Below the pieces are notes generated by a model. It was given only the letters and a program-made list of their open reading frames with translations, did no database searches and had not been told where the DNA came from. From Firm-04 sp045617625 (GTDB lineage: Bacteria > Bacillota > Clostridia > Oscillospirales > Ruminococcaceae): a stretch of DNA of 64,000 bases. Positions 24,625 to 33,354 of this stretch are shown in pieces. The first letter of the stretch is position 1. Every line of letters begins with the position of its first letter. Both the position numbers and the translations under genes were made by a program. The stretch spans positions 1 through 64,000 of the forward strand of contig JAZLJA010000040.1 in NCBI GenBank assembly GCA_045617625.1. Reading direction: 5' to 3'.

Positions 24625-27138
24625 TTATTGATTTTCGTGGAAGAACGAGGGCAGGATGTCGTAGATATAATGGCGGACATAGCCCCACCAGTGCGTTTTG
24701 CCCTGTGCCACGAGGTAATAGAAGTTGCCCTGCGAGAGATCGGAGTTATATACGAACTGATTCATTTTCTTCATTTCGTCGATCTGCGGGTTCATGTTCG
24801 GATATGCGATATCCTCAGAACCTGTTGCGCAGAAGATGAAGTACTGATCTTTCTGAAGACCGAGCTTGTCGATTTCATCAGCGACGGTTTTTGCCTTGCC
24901 GTAAGCGGAGTTGGATTCCCAGTTATCGCCCGACAGCGGCATGAAGTAGCCGACGATGTCCATGCAGTAGCAGCAGACAGCCCATGTGGAGCAGGAGCCC
25001 ATCGAGAAACCGCCGTATGCACGGTGCATTCTGGAAGCGGCGATATCCGCTTCAGAAGTGGATTTTGCATAGGTGGAGTATTTGCCTTCCACGAACGGAA
25101 CCACACTTGCACGGAATTCTTTATAGAAGGTTGCGGCTTCGCACTTATTGAAAGTCGGGGTGACAACGATGAGCGGGTCGAGCTCATGATTCATGATCAT
25201 GTTGTCGAGGATGTAGTTGAGTTTGACGTCATCGCTGAAAATGGTGTTTTCGTTTTCGCCGCCGCCGTGCATCAGATAGAAGATGTTGTAACGCTTGTTT
25301 TCGTCATAGCCGTAGGGCAGATACACCTTGAGGGTGTTGTTGCCGTTGATGCCGCTGTAATTCTCGGTGATGATCTTGCCGCTCTGCGAGCAGGGGTTGA
25401 GGTAGTTGCCGGGTGCTTCCTTGAACTGCATATTGGAGATGTACTTGAAGTCTGTGGTGGTTGCGGCGGGCTGCTTGGGATCATTGGAATCGCCGCCCTC
25501 CGTGTTGCCGCCTTCGGGGGAGCCGCCCTGTTCGGGAGCCGCCTTTTCGGGATAATCCTTGGTTTTGCCGGTCAGGAATTCCGTGTACCACTTGATATCG
25601 TCTGCGGTGACTTTGCCGCTCTGGTTGACGTCAGCCGCTTTGATCTTCATGGAATCAGAGGATTTGCCGATGAGAAGCTGCTTTGCAAGGGTCATATCGC
25701 TGCCGTTGATGCAGCCGTCCTCGTTGACATCGCCGAGGAGGAACGGTGCAGAATTTGCGCTCTTGAACTGCCACCAGTCCACGTTAAAGAGGTAGCTGTC
25801 GCCGCCGGAGAAACGGAGATAGAGGTCGTGTTTGCCGGTTGCGCCGGAGACGGTGGTGCTGACGGTTTCCCATGCCTGCCAGTCGCCGGTGACGGGAACC
25901 GAAACGGTGCCGACCATCGGGCCTGTTGCGCTATCGAGGTGCAGCTCGATCTTGCCGCCTGTACCGTTGGATGCGACGGATGCATAGAATTCGCTTGCGC
26001 CTGCATCGCCGAAGTCAACGCCCTTGACCATCGTGTAGTCGCCGTTTTCGATGAAGCCGATTGCCTGTGTGCCTGCGGTGATGGGCTCTGTTTTGATGCC
26101 CGAGGACCAGCACATGGTTTCTGCTTCGACTCTCTCATAAGGGTTGAACGAACCGAGCTGATCGGGGCCGGTTTTACCCATTTCGATTTTCGGGATGGTG
26201 CCGTCGGGATTGAACGTGAATTCCTCGACTGCTGCGCTTCGGTTGAACGTGCTGCCGCCGGGAATGCCGTTCATATGATAGAACATATAGGAGTGGTCTT
26301 TATAGTCGATGATGCCGCCGTGAATTGTGAAGCAGTTGCTTTCACTGGTGATCTGTCCGCCGAATTTCCACGGACCTGTGACAGACGGACCATAGGAATA
26401 GCACATACTTTCACCGCCGTCGTTGCCGTAGAAACCTGCATAGACGAGGTAATACAGATCGCCGTGTTTATAGATCCACGGACCTTCGCCGTAAGCGGAA
26501 CCGTTTTTGCCTTGACCGAATGCGTTTGCATTCATGTCAAACTTCTGGATCTGACCATCGAGCGTGACCATGTCCTCTTTCAGTTTGACGTAATAGCAGG
26601 AGGGGTTGCCGAACATCAGCCAAGCCTGACCGTCATCGTCAATGATGACCGTCGGGTCGATGTAGTCCCAGTTCGGGCCGCACAGCGGTTTTCCGAGGAC
26701 ATCCTTGAACGGACCTGCGGGGTTATCAGCCACAGCGACGCCGATTGCTCTGCCGCCGCCTGACTTGTTCGTGGTGGTGAAGTAGAAGTAGTATTTGCCG
26801 TTGCGTTCGATGCACTGGGAAGCCCACGCGTCGTTTTCGTTGCACCATGAGAAGGCGTCATCCTCGAGGAAGCAGCCGTGATCGGTCCAGTTCACCATAT
26901 CCGTGGTGGAGAAAGCTTGCCAGCCGGTCATGTAATAGAAGTCGTTGCTTCCATCGCGGTCGCGGCCTGTGTAAACCCAAAGTTCGTCGCCAAAGACGAC
27001 AGGTGCAGGGTCAGGCGTAAAGCTTGTCTGCACGATCGGGTTGTTGGCGGAGGCATTCAGCATATCCGCGGGGCTGCAAAGCGTGAGCCCCAGCATGATA
27101 GCGGCTGTGATGCCGGCGAATGTTTTTCTCTGTTTCAT
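24625..27138 (-). CDS. GH43 - CBM6 - dockerin - CE1 feruloyl esterase
   Basis: 837 residues with AAGGGGG before the start and a signal peptide (1-31). The GH43 propeller (about 33-330) has its catalytic Asp in TPDPAPV (Asp43), the second Asp in YIDPTVI and the Glu in YGEGPWIY. A CBM6 follows (about 345-470), then a type I dockerin (GDVNEDGCINGSDMTLAKQL, then DVNQSGKVTADDI; about 477-540), a Gly/Glu/Pro linker, and a CE1 esterase (about 575-837) with nucleophile GGFSMGSC and a C-terminal His in KTHWWGYVRHY. It should remove arabinose or xylose and ferulate from arabinoxylan in the cellulosome. It is monocistronic. Confidence 0.87.
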   Translation of the reverse strand: MKQRKTFAGITAAIMLGLTLCSPADMLNASANNPIVQTSFTPDPAPVVFGDELWVYTGRDRDGSNDFYYMTGWQAFSTTDMVNWTDHGCFLEDDAFSWCNENDAWASQCIERNGKYYFYFTTTNKSGGGRAIGVAVADNPAGPFKDVLGKPLCGPNWDYIDPTVIIDDDGQAWLMFGNPSCYYVKLKEDMVTLDGQIQKFDMNANAFGQGKNGSAYGEGPWIYKHGDLYYLVYAGFYGNDGGESMCYSYGPSVTGPWKFGGQITSESNCFTIHGGIIDYKDHSYMFYHMNGIPGGSTFNRSAAVEEFTFNPDGTIPKIEMGKTGPDQLGSFNPYERVEAETMCWSSGIKTEPITAGTQAIGFIENGDYTMVKGVDFGDAGASEFYASVASNGTGGKIELHLDSATGPMVGTVSVPVTGDWQAWETVSTTVSGATGKHDLYLRFSGGDSYLFNVDWWQFKSANSAPFLLGDVNEDGCINGSDMTLAKQLLIGKSSDSMKIKAADVNQSGKVTADDIKWYTEFLTGKTKDYPEKAAPEQGGSPEGGNTEGGDSNDPKQPAATTTDFKYISNMQFKEAPGNYLNPCSQSGKIITENYSGINGNNTLKVYLPYGYDENKRYNIFYLMHGGGENENTIFSDDVKLNYILDNMIMNHELDPLIVVTPTFNKCEAATFYKEFRASVVPFVEGKYSTYAKSTSEADIAASRMHRAYGGFSMGSCSTWAVCCYCMDIVGYFMPLSGDNWESNSAYGKAKTVADEIDKLGLQKDQYFIFCATGSEDIAYPNMNPQIDEMKKMNQFVYNSDLSQGNFYYLVAQGKTHWWGYVRHYIYDILPSFFHENQ

Positions 27139-27540
27139 TTAGGATCCCCCTTAAAAATATATTTATAATTTGAGTTTAGCATAGCTTTGTCAATAAAGTC
27201 AATGAGAAATCATAAGAAAAACAGGACATTTTGCAGAATCCATCCATATTTATAATGAATTGTGGCGGATATTCGTAATAAATGGGGATAAGCCGAAAAC
27301 AAAATGTTTTCTTCGCTGATACGTAAAAATCAATATGTTTTCTATAAATTGATGCCCAAATGACAACATAATGGAATTGAAAGGATTCTTAAGAATTTCG
27401 GAGAAAACGACCGAATATTTCAAAATGAAATTTTGTGACTGATTCTGACGCTGTTAGTATTATTTTGCAGAATCTGGTATGATATCAATGTTCCGAAACA
27501 AACAACATTCTATTCTTTATTTTTTGGAGGATTTTCTTTT

Positions 27541-27591
27541 ATGAAAACAAAACTCATCTTCAAAGTATGGAACATCTTTTGCTGCCGGTAA
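27541..27591 (+). CDS. Possible 16-residue peptide (micro-ORF) with a good ribosome site
   Basis: ATG at 27541 is preceded by GGAGG at 27526-27530 (10-base spacing) and encodes MKTKLIFKVWNIFCCR before TAA. An extended -10 (TGGTATGAT, near 27476-27484) lies upstream. The peptide is basic and hydrophobic with two adjacent cysteines. It could be a leader peptide, a small regulatory peptide or a decayed signal sequence. No homology is claimed. Confidence 0.35.
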   Translation: MKTKLIFKVWNIFCCR

Positions 27592-27719
27592 AAAATGTTC
27601 CAAAACAGAACAAAAGCATAGGTTTATACAAAAGAATAATTGAACGGCGAAAGAATCCGTATAACATTTTCAAAAATCAGACAAAATTGAAATAAAACAA
27701 AGAAAAATCGAGGAAAATC

Positions 27720-27748
27720 TTGACAAAATTCGTGCCATATGCTATAAT
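27720..27748 (+). promoter_or_regulatory. Consensus sigma-A promoter
   Basis: TTGACA (27720-27725), a 17-base spacer, TATAAT (27743-27748): both boxes match consensus. Confidence 0.9.
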
Positions 27749-27886
27749 AAATTCTGCATGATGCCGTTGTGAAAAAAAGATAAAAATTACGCACGAATGC
27801 GTAGGCATTATGTCATAAAAGCTTGCTGATGCGAAGAATTTGCATCACAGGCACACTTGTTTTTTTATTTGGCGGAGGAGAATTCG

Positions 27887-30205
27887 ATGAAACTTGCAAA
27901 GGGGCTGGTCATTGTTTCGGCAATGACGCTGACGCTTGCGTCAGCAGTGCTGCCGTTTCAGGCTGGAACAGGCGGCATATTCGGTGATGCAGCGATCTCT
28001 GCATCTGCCGCGGCACAGGGGCCGACTGTAACGGTAAACGGCATTGTCTATGAACTCGGCAAAACACCGAAAGGGGCAGGATTTCTCTATAAGGCACGCG
28101 TGATCGGATGCAGTCTGAAACAAGGCACTGCAAGAATTGCCGATACCGTGCAGTATGGCGGGATGAAGTTCTATGTGTCATCCATCGTCAAGGGTGCATT
28201 TGCCGGCAGCGGCATCACGGGCATCGACATGACGGGTGCGGTTTCAATGTCGCTGATCGAGGATGGCGCATTCCAAAACTGTTTGGCACTGAAAGAGGTC
28301 GCGTTCCCGGATGAAATGTCAGAGTTCAGCTATGATATGTTCGTGAACTGTCCGAGCATTGAAAGATTCAGTGTCAGTCCGAACAATGCTTTCTTTTGGG
28401 CACAAAAAGGCATTCTCTACAATTATGACAGAAACGAATTGATCGCTTATCCCTGCGGAAAAACCGATGCGGTGTTTTCTGCATCCCGCAGTGTGGATTC
28501 GGTTGCAGCAGGTGCATTCCGCAATGCCGGATTCCTGAAAAAGGTTGATTTCAGTGCATCTGATTCTGTTGTTGTTGCGGAAACGGCATTTGCTGATTGC
28601 GATGCTTTGACGCAGCTTGTGACAGCGGATGAGGATGATGACGCTGAGACCATTTTTGAAAACTATCGCGGTATGTTCCTGCATACGGATATCACGACGG
28701 TCAACGGCACGAAGCTTTATTCGGCTGCAGAGGATAATTTGACGGAACCTCAGATCGCGGCGGAATTTTCCGATGCCGTGTGCCGCAATTTCGGCAAAGA
28801 GTATGTCGATTTCCGTTTCATTGCACAGTTTGTGAATGCCTATGCCGATTACGTTGTCGCCACAGAACTCCATGCGGATGACAATGAGTTCCGGAGAGCC
28901 GTGAAGCTGCATGATTGGGTGATCGCCCGCGCAGATTCTGCCGTGATTCTCGGACCTGAAATGGAAAGTGACCGCCGCAATCATGTGGATGCTTCGATTT
29001 TCCTCAAGTATGCAGAGGGCGGATATTACAGCGTATGCGACGGTTTCTCCCGTGCGTATGCGATCCTGATGAAAAAAGCAGGTGTGGAGTGCTATTACGT
29101 CAGCGGCACCGATAAGGCTTTCATCGGAAAGAATCAGACAGTGGGTTCTCACGCATGGAACCTTGCAAAAATCAACGGCAATTTTTATCATATTGATGTT
29201 TACTGGGATAACAATGCGTCGGCTGACGATGAGACTCCCTCGTATTTTCATTTCATGGGCTCTGATGAGGAGTTCGACGCATCCCATAAATACAGCTGGT
29301 CAGCGAGCGAGGACAGCAGCCTGAAACGCGGTGCAGGGATCGCAATGTATTCCCTCAACAATCTGGGTGATGTCAATCTGGACGGCGAAGTGACATGGCG
29401 CGATGCCAAACTCATCGGGGAATATATATCCAAAAATGCCGAACTGAACGCAGAACAGCTTGTCTATGCCGATGTGGATTTTGACGGCGAAGTGACGACC
29501 TCCGATGCGGTGTTCATCATCAGCTACTGGACGGCAGCAGCACAGGGCGATGTCACCATGAACGGCAAGATTGATGCCGATGATGCCGCAAAAGCACGCG
29601 ATTACGTGCAGGGACGTCAGAGTGATCTTACGTATTTGCAGGTTGACCGCATTGATATGGATCTGGATGAAGCCCTCACAATGTACGATGTGGGCGAGAT
29701 CATCAAATCTGAGGGGCAGATCATGAACAATGCCACCTTCAAGAATTATGTGGTCGCATATCAGAAAGATCCTGAAAAATTTGCCGAAGCCGAAGCCCTG
29801 ACGAAAAAAATCTTTGCTTCATATTTCGGTGCAGATGAAGGAGAACTGATCCTCTCTGAACTGATGGACGAGCCTGAATCGCAGACCGAGGCGGAGATCG
29901 CGGATGCATCGGCTGAAGCTGAGGAAACGGCGGAGGAGATTCCGACCGTCACACTCCCTTCGGAAACGGATGCGCCTGAAACGGCTGAAACCACCGAAAC
30001 GACTGTCGTCACCGAAACAACGGAAATGACAGAGCCCGAATCGGAGGAGACGCTTGTCACGGAAGAAACGAAGGCAGTCACCGAGGAAACCCTTGCGGAT
30101 GAATCGGCAGAGGAGGAAGCTCCTGCGCCTGAGCGTGAGGAAGAAGAACCCCCTGCGGAGGAAGAACATCGCGGTTTGCTGGAACGCATTTTCCCGCACC
30201 GATAA
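27887..30205 (+). CDS. Secreted LRR / transglutaminase-like protein with two dockerin-type modules and acidic tail
   Basis: 772 residues from ATG 27887 (GGAGGAG 6 bases upstream), with a signal peptide. LRR_5-like repeats (about 50-240) precede a transglutaminase-like domain (about 270-480) with the Cys-His-Asp set: YYSVCDGFSRAYA, VGSHAWNLA, HIDVYWD. A dockerin (GDVNLDGEVTWRDAKLIGEY, then DVDFDGEVTTSDAVF) is followed by a second, divergent copy (GDVTMNGKIDADDAAKARDY, then DMDLDEALTMYDV). A Glu/Thr-rich tail of about 110 residues ends basic (GLLERIFPHR). It could be a protease or peptide-crosslinking enzyme attached to the cellulosome. Tail function is unknown. Confidence 0.8.
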   Translation: MKLAKGLVIVSAMTLTLASAVLPFQAGTGGIFGDAAISASAAAQGPTVTVNGIVYELGKTPKGAGFLYKARVIGCSLKQGTARIADTVQYGGMKFYVSSIVKGAFAGSGITGIDMTGAVSMSLIEDGAFQNCLALKEVAFPDEMSEFSYDMFVNCPSIERFSVSPNNAFFWAQKGILYNYDRNELIAYPCGKTDAVFSASRSVDSVAAGAFRNAGFLKKVDFSASDSVVVAETAFADCDALTQLVTADEDDDAETIFENYRGMFLHTDITTVNGTKLYSAAEDNLTEPQIAAEFSDAVCRNFGKEYVDFRFIAQFVNAYADYVVATELHADDNEFRRAVKLHDWVIARADSAVILGPEMESDRRNHVDASIFLKYAEGGYYSVCDGFSRAYAILMKKAGVECYYVSGTDKAFIGKNQTVGSHAWNLAKINGNFYHIDVYWDNNASADDETPSYFHFMGSDEEFDASHKYSWSASEDSSLKRGAGIAMYSLNNLGDVNLDGEVTWRDAKLIGEYISKNAELNAEQLVYADVDFDGEVTTSDAVFIISYWTAAAQGDVTMNGKIDADDAAKARDYVQGRQSDLTYLQVDRIDMDLDEALTMYDVGEIIKSEGQIMNNATFKNYVVAYQKDPEKFAEAEALTKKIFASYFGADEGELILSELMDEPESQTEAEIADASAEAEETAEEIPTVTLPSETDAPETAETTETTVVTETTEMTEPESEETLVTEETKAVTEETLADESAEEEAPAPEREEEEPPAEEEHRGLLERIFPHR

Positions 30206-30218
30206 GATGAATATGATG

Positions 30219-30257
30219 AAAAATCGGTTCTCAGGGAGATCCGATTTTTTGTTTTTT
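30219..30257 (+). terminator. Intrinsic terminator
   Basis: Stem AAAAATCGG (30219-30227) with CCGATTTTT (30241-30249), followed by a T-rich run. Confidence 0.75.
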
Positions 30258-30322
30258 GTGTGCTGATGTTTGTTCGGATATGCAGGATATGTTCAAGATT
30301 TCCGCATTCTTTTCCGAAATGC

Positions 30323-30375
30323 TTGCATTGTGTCCGATCATATGCTATACTATAAAAAAACGATATCTGATATCG
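30323..30375 (+). promoter_or_regulatory. Promoter with palindromic candidate operator
   Basis: TTGCAT (30323-30328), a 17-base spacer and TATACT (30346-30351) form the promoter. A perfect 15-base inverted repeat, CGATATCTGATATCG, at 30361-30375 falls at the expected transcript start and could bind a dimeric repressor. Confidence 0.7.
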
Positions 30376-30403
30376 TGACAAAGGGAAACAAAGAGGTGAT
30401 ACC

Positions 30404-32296
30404 ATGGCACGCATACTATGTTTTATGGGCGAGATCACCATTGATTTTCAATCGGAATTGATGCAGGCTTTCTCGATTCGGGCTGCTGAATATGGACATG
30501 AGATCGTGTTCTGCATCGGCTTTGATACCGACGAGGTCAATTCCATGCACGGCGAAATTGAACGCAAGATCATTGATATCCCATGTGTTTCGGATTATGA
30601 CGGCATTGTAATCTGTCCCGATACATTCGGCATCGACGGCATGACGGTGGAATTGTGCGATTACATCGCTGAAAATGCGAAGTGTCCTGTTATTTCGATT
30701 CGAGCAAAGGATGATCGGTTTTATAATGTGCTGCTGGAGGACGACCGCGCCATTTTTGATATGGTGGAGCATTTTATCACCGTGCATCATTTCACGCGCA
30801 TTTGTTTTATGACGGGGCGTATGGAGCTTGAGGATGCCAGACGGCGTTTGGGTGCATACAAAGCGGCAATGGCAAAGCACGGGCTGGAAGTCAATGACGG
30901 CATGGTGTTTGAGGGCGATTATTGGCGGCGAAAAGGCGAGGAAGCGGTCTACTGGTTTTTCCACAACGGATTGGAACCGCCACAGGCAATCGTTTGTGCC
31001 AACGACTATATGGCAATCTCCGTCTGCAACGCGCTGCACGAGCATCATCTGCGCGTGCCTGAGGACATCTGTGTTTCGGGCTTTGACGGCATTGATGAAG
31101 CACGCTGCTATATGCCGCCGATTTCCAGTGTCAGTGCGTCGGCAAATGCGGTGTGCGATGCTGCACTTTCGCTGCTGAATGACTTGCTGGAAGGAAAGCC
31201 CTGTCCGAAGAATACGATGATACCGCTGAATATGGAATACCGAAACAGCTGCGGTTGCCAGTCAACGATCGATTTTGAATCTTACCGCAGTTTGTCGATC
31301 ACCAAAGAGGCTTGCTTGGCGGCATTGCATTTCTGCCCGTATATCGGGCTTGATTTTGAAACAGCCGATACCGTATCAGAACTGTTTTACATCGTTTATC
31401 AGGTGACAACGAATCGGACATGGGGCAGCTTTGAGGATTTCGGTACGCTTTATTTCTGTTTCTGCGATGAAAGTGAACGGCAGGACAATCTGGTGGAGAT
31501 GGCAGGGCAGTTCACGCAGCATATGAAGCTTGCGGCAAAGGTATCGCAAAAAGGTGTGGAGATCATCGACGAAACCTTTTTGCGCAGTGAACTTCTCCCT
31601 GCAAAATACCGCGATTCGATCGTGCCGAATCATGTGTTTGTGCTGCACTGCAAGGATTACTGCTACGGCTATGTTGTGCTGCAAAATGCGGATATCTCCG
31701 GCTGCAAGCAGCTTGTCAAACCGCTGATCTTCTCCATCGGCAATGCACTTGACCGTATTCGCGTGTTTTCAGAGAATCAGACGGTGAAAAAACTGCGGGA
31801 GCAAACTTATATCGACGACATGACGCAGATCCCCAACCGCCGATATATGGAGCATTTCATCCGCAAGCTGTATGAGCGTCTGGTGCGCACGGGGCAGACA
31901 TTCTGTGTCATGAGTATTGACATGGACGGCTTGAAATTCATCAACGATACCTACGGGCATCTGGAGGGCGACAATGCAATCTGTGCCGCAGCCAAGCTGC
32001 TTGACAGTGTCAAGCCGACAAACGGCATGGCAGCCAGAGTGGGCGGTGATGAATATTCGATGCTGTTTCCCACACAGAATGCAACGGAAGCGGAGGAAGT
32101 TTCCGCAAAGATTGAAGCCGCCATCGCCGCTTATAATGAAACATCGGGGAAACCCTATCAGCTTTCGGTCAGCATCGGATATGAATTTTGTCAGCAGGGC
32201 ACAGAACTGCTGAACTGCGTTCACAACGCCGATAAGAAAATGTATGTAAGCAAACGGCTGAAGAAGAACAGTCGGCTTGGGCAAAGCACCGAGTAA
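30404..32296 (+). CDS. Cytoplasmic LacI-like sensor / GGDEF diguanylate cyclase
   Basis: 630 residues, GAGGTG before the ATG. Residues 1-285 have the fold pattern of LacI-family periplasmic-binding-like domains (ICFMTGRMELEDARRRLGAY; VCANDYMAISVCNALHEHH; ICVSGFDGIDEARCY) but no DNA-binding helix-turn-helix. A middle region (about 300-455) is unassigned. The C-terminal GGDEF domain (about 465-625) has RVGGDEYSMLF, with Tyr in place of Phe, and no RxxD inhibitory site at the usual position. No membrane helix is seen. It likely makes c-di-GMP in response to a small intracellular ligand, perhaps a sugar. Confidence 0.85.
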   Translation: MARILCFMGEITIDFQSELMQAFSIRAAEYGHEIVFCIGFDTDEVNSMHGEIERKIIDIPCVSDYDGIVICPDTFGIDGMTVELCDYIAENAKCPVISIRAKDDRFYNVLLEDDRAIFDMVEHFITVHHFTRICFMTGRMELEDARRRLGAYKAAMAKHGLEVNDGMVFEGDYWRRKGEEAVYWFFHNGLEPPQAIVCANDYMAISVCNALHEHHLRVPEDICVSGFDGIDEARCYMPPISSVSASANAVCDAALSLLNDLLEGKPCPKNTMIPLNMEYRNSCGCQSTIDFESYRSLSITKEACLAALHFCPYIGLDFETADTVSELFYIVYQVTTNRTWGSFEDFGTLYFCFCDESERQDNLVEMAGQFTQHMKLAAKVSQKGVEIIDETFLRSELLPAKYRDSIVPNHVFVLHCKDYCYGYVVLQNADISGCKQLVKPLIFSIGNALDRIRVFSENQTVKKLREQTYIDDMTQIPNRRYMEHFIRKLYERLVRTGQTFCVMSIDMDGLKFINDTYGHLEGDNAICAAAKLLDSVKPTNGMAARVGGDEYSMLFPTQNATEAEEVSAKIEAAIAAYNETSGKPYQLSVSIGYEFCQQGTELLNCVHNADKKMYVSKRLKKNSRLGQSTE

Positions 32297-32336
32297 CGAG
32301 GCAATGCATCGCAGATGCAACTTAATCTGCAAATTG

Positions 32337-32374
32337 AAACGCCTGCTGAATTTTGCATCAGCAGGCGTTTTTTT
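32337..32374. terminator. Terminator shared by convergent GGDEF and PPK2 genes
   Basis: A 13-base stem (32337-32349 with 32358-32370), followed by seven T on the plus strand and a weaker T-stretch on the minus strand. Confidence 0.85.
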
Positions 32375-32375
32375 G

Positions 32376-33314
32376 TTATTTGGATTTCTTCTTTGCGGTT
32401 TTCTTCGATTTTGTTTTTTCAGGCTTTACCGCAGCAGCGTCCGGCACATCCGCGGCAAGGATCTCTCTGCACGCCGCAAGCTGTTCTTTGTCCTCAGCGG
32501 GCATAGGGGGATATTCGGATTTTGCAGCTTTGAGGGCATTCAGCAGAATTTCCGTAATGAGATATCTTGTGTACCACCGCTGATTTCCGGGCAGCACATA
32601 CCACGGGCTGTGCGGTGTGGCGGTCTGGTTGATGACATCGTTGAAACAGCTCAGATATGCATCGAATTTGTCGCGCACTTTGAGGTCATCGGCACGGAAC
32701 TTCCAGTTCTTTTCGGGGATGTCGATGCGTTCGAGAAGCTGCTGTGCCTGTTCCTCTTTGGTGATGTGCAGGAAGATCTTCACCACCTGATAGCCGTTTT
32801 GCCACAGATATTTTTCAAAGGCGTTGACCTGTTCGCAGCGTTCCGCGAAGAATTTCTTGTCGCTTTTTCCGATGATGCGTTCTGACATATGGTAATGCGG
32901 CTTGATGCCCTCCACCTGCACGGTGACCAGATCTTCATAATGGCTGCGGTTGAACACTGCGATTTCGCCGCGGTTGGGGATATTCCGATGGATGCGCCAG
33001 AGATAGTCATGCGACAATTCCTCATCGTTCGGGGCTTTGAACGAATAGACCTTCACGCCCTGCGGATTGATGCCGCTGAACACGTTTTTGATTGCCGAAT
33101 CTTTTCCAGAGGCATCCAAAGCCTGAATGACAAGCACGATGCCCTCTCTGCCGTCCGCATAGAATTTTTCCTGCAATGCCGCGATTTCTTCCTTGTTCTT
33201 CTCGTATTTTGCGATGATATCCTCTTTTACCACATTGTCTTTTGCGGCATCTGTCGGCAGTTTGCGGATATCGATTTTTTTCTCACCTGTCAATGCATAT
33301 TTGTCAGCTTTCAT
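32376..33314 (-). CDS. Polyphosphate kinase 2 family protein
   Basis: 312 residues. The ATG at 33314 is used; a GTG three codons upstream is less well placed relative to AAAGGA. The PPK2 core shows Walker A (QALDASGKDSAIKNVF), Walker B-type (GEIAVFNRSHYED) and lid residues, ending in a lysine-rich tail (EKTKSKKTAKKKSK). PPK2 enzymes transfer phosphate between polyphosphate and nucleotides; whether this one favours AMP, ADP or GDP cannot be told. It follows the ABC exporter pair by 40 bases without an obvious terminator. Confidence 0.85.
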   Translation of the reverse strand: MKADKYALTGEKKIDIRKLPTDAAKDNVVKEDIIAKYEKNKEEIAALQEKFYADGREGIVLVIQALDASGKDSAIKNVFSGINPQGVKVYSFKAPNDEELSHDYLWRIHRNIPNRGEIAVFNRSHYEDLVTVQVEGIKPHYHMSERIIGKSDKKFFAERCEQVNAFEKYLWQNGYQVVKIFLHITKEEQAQQLLERIDIPEKNWKFRADDLKVRDKFDAYLSCFNDVINQTATPHSPWYVLPGNQRWYTRYLITEILLNALKAAKSEYPPMPAEDKEQLAACREILAADVPDAAAVKPEKTKSKKTAKKKSK

Positions 33315-33354
33315 AGAAAACACATCCTTTCATTAAATGGGTGATTGTGATATA

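Larger units (their letters stand above)
27139..27886. other. 748-base intergenic region between divergent secreted-protein genes
   Basis: Strongly AT-rich. From 27169 to about 27470 nothing is recognised beyond a TTGACA on the minus strand without a well-spaced -10. It then holds a possible micro-ORF (27541-27591) and the consensus promoter of the 27887 gene (27720-27748) with a leader of about 130 bases containing small inverted repeats (for example near 27834-27851). Confidence 0.6.

Noticed and set aside
24562..26763. 733-codon open frame on the plus strand opposite the GH43-CE1 gene
   Set aside because: It lies wholly antisense to a clear enzyme gene and shows no domain, signal peptide or ribosome site. 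It is a by-product of the codon usage of the real gene.
27755..27886. c-di-GMP riboswitch in the leader of the transglutaminase gene
   Set aside because: A run resembling ACGCA was noticed, but the conserved tetraloop-receptor elements and GGGCAAACC-type core are missing.
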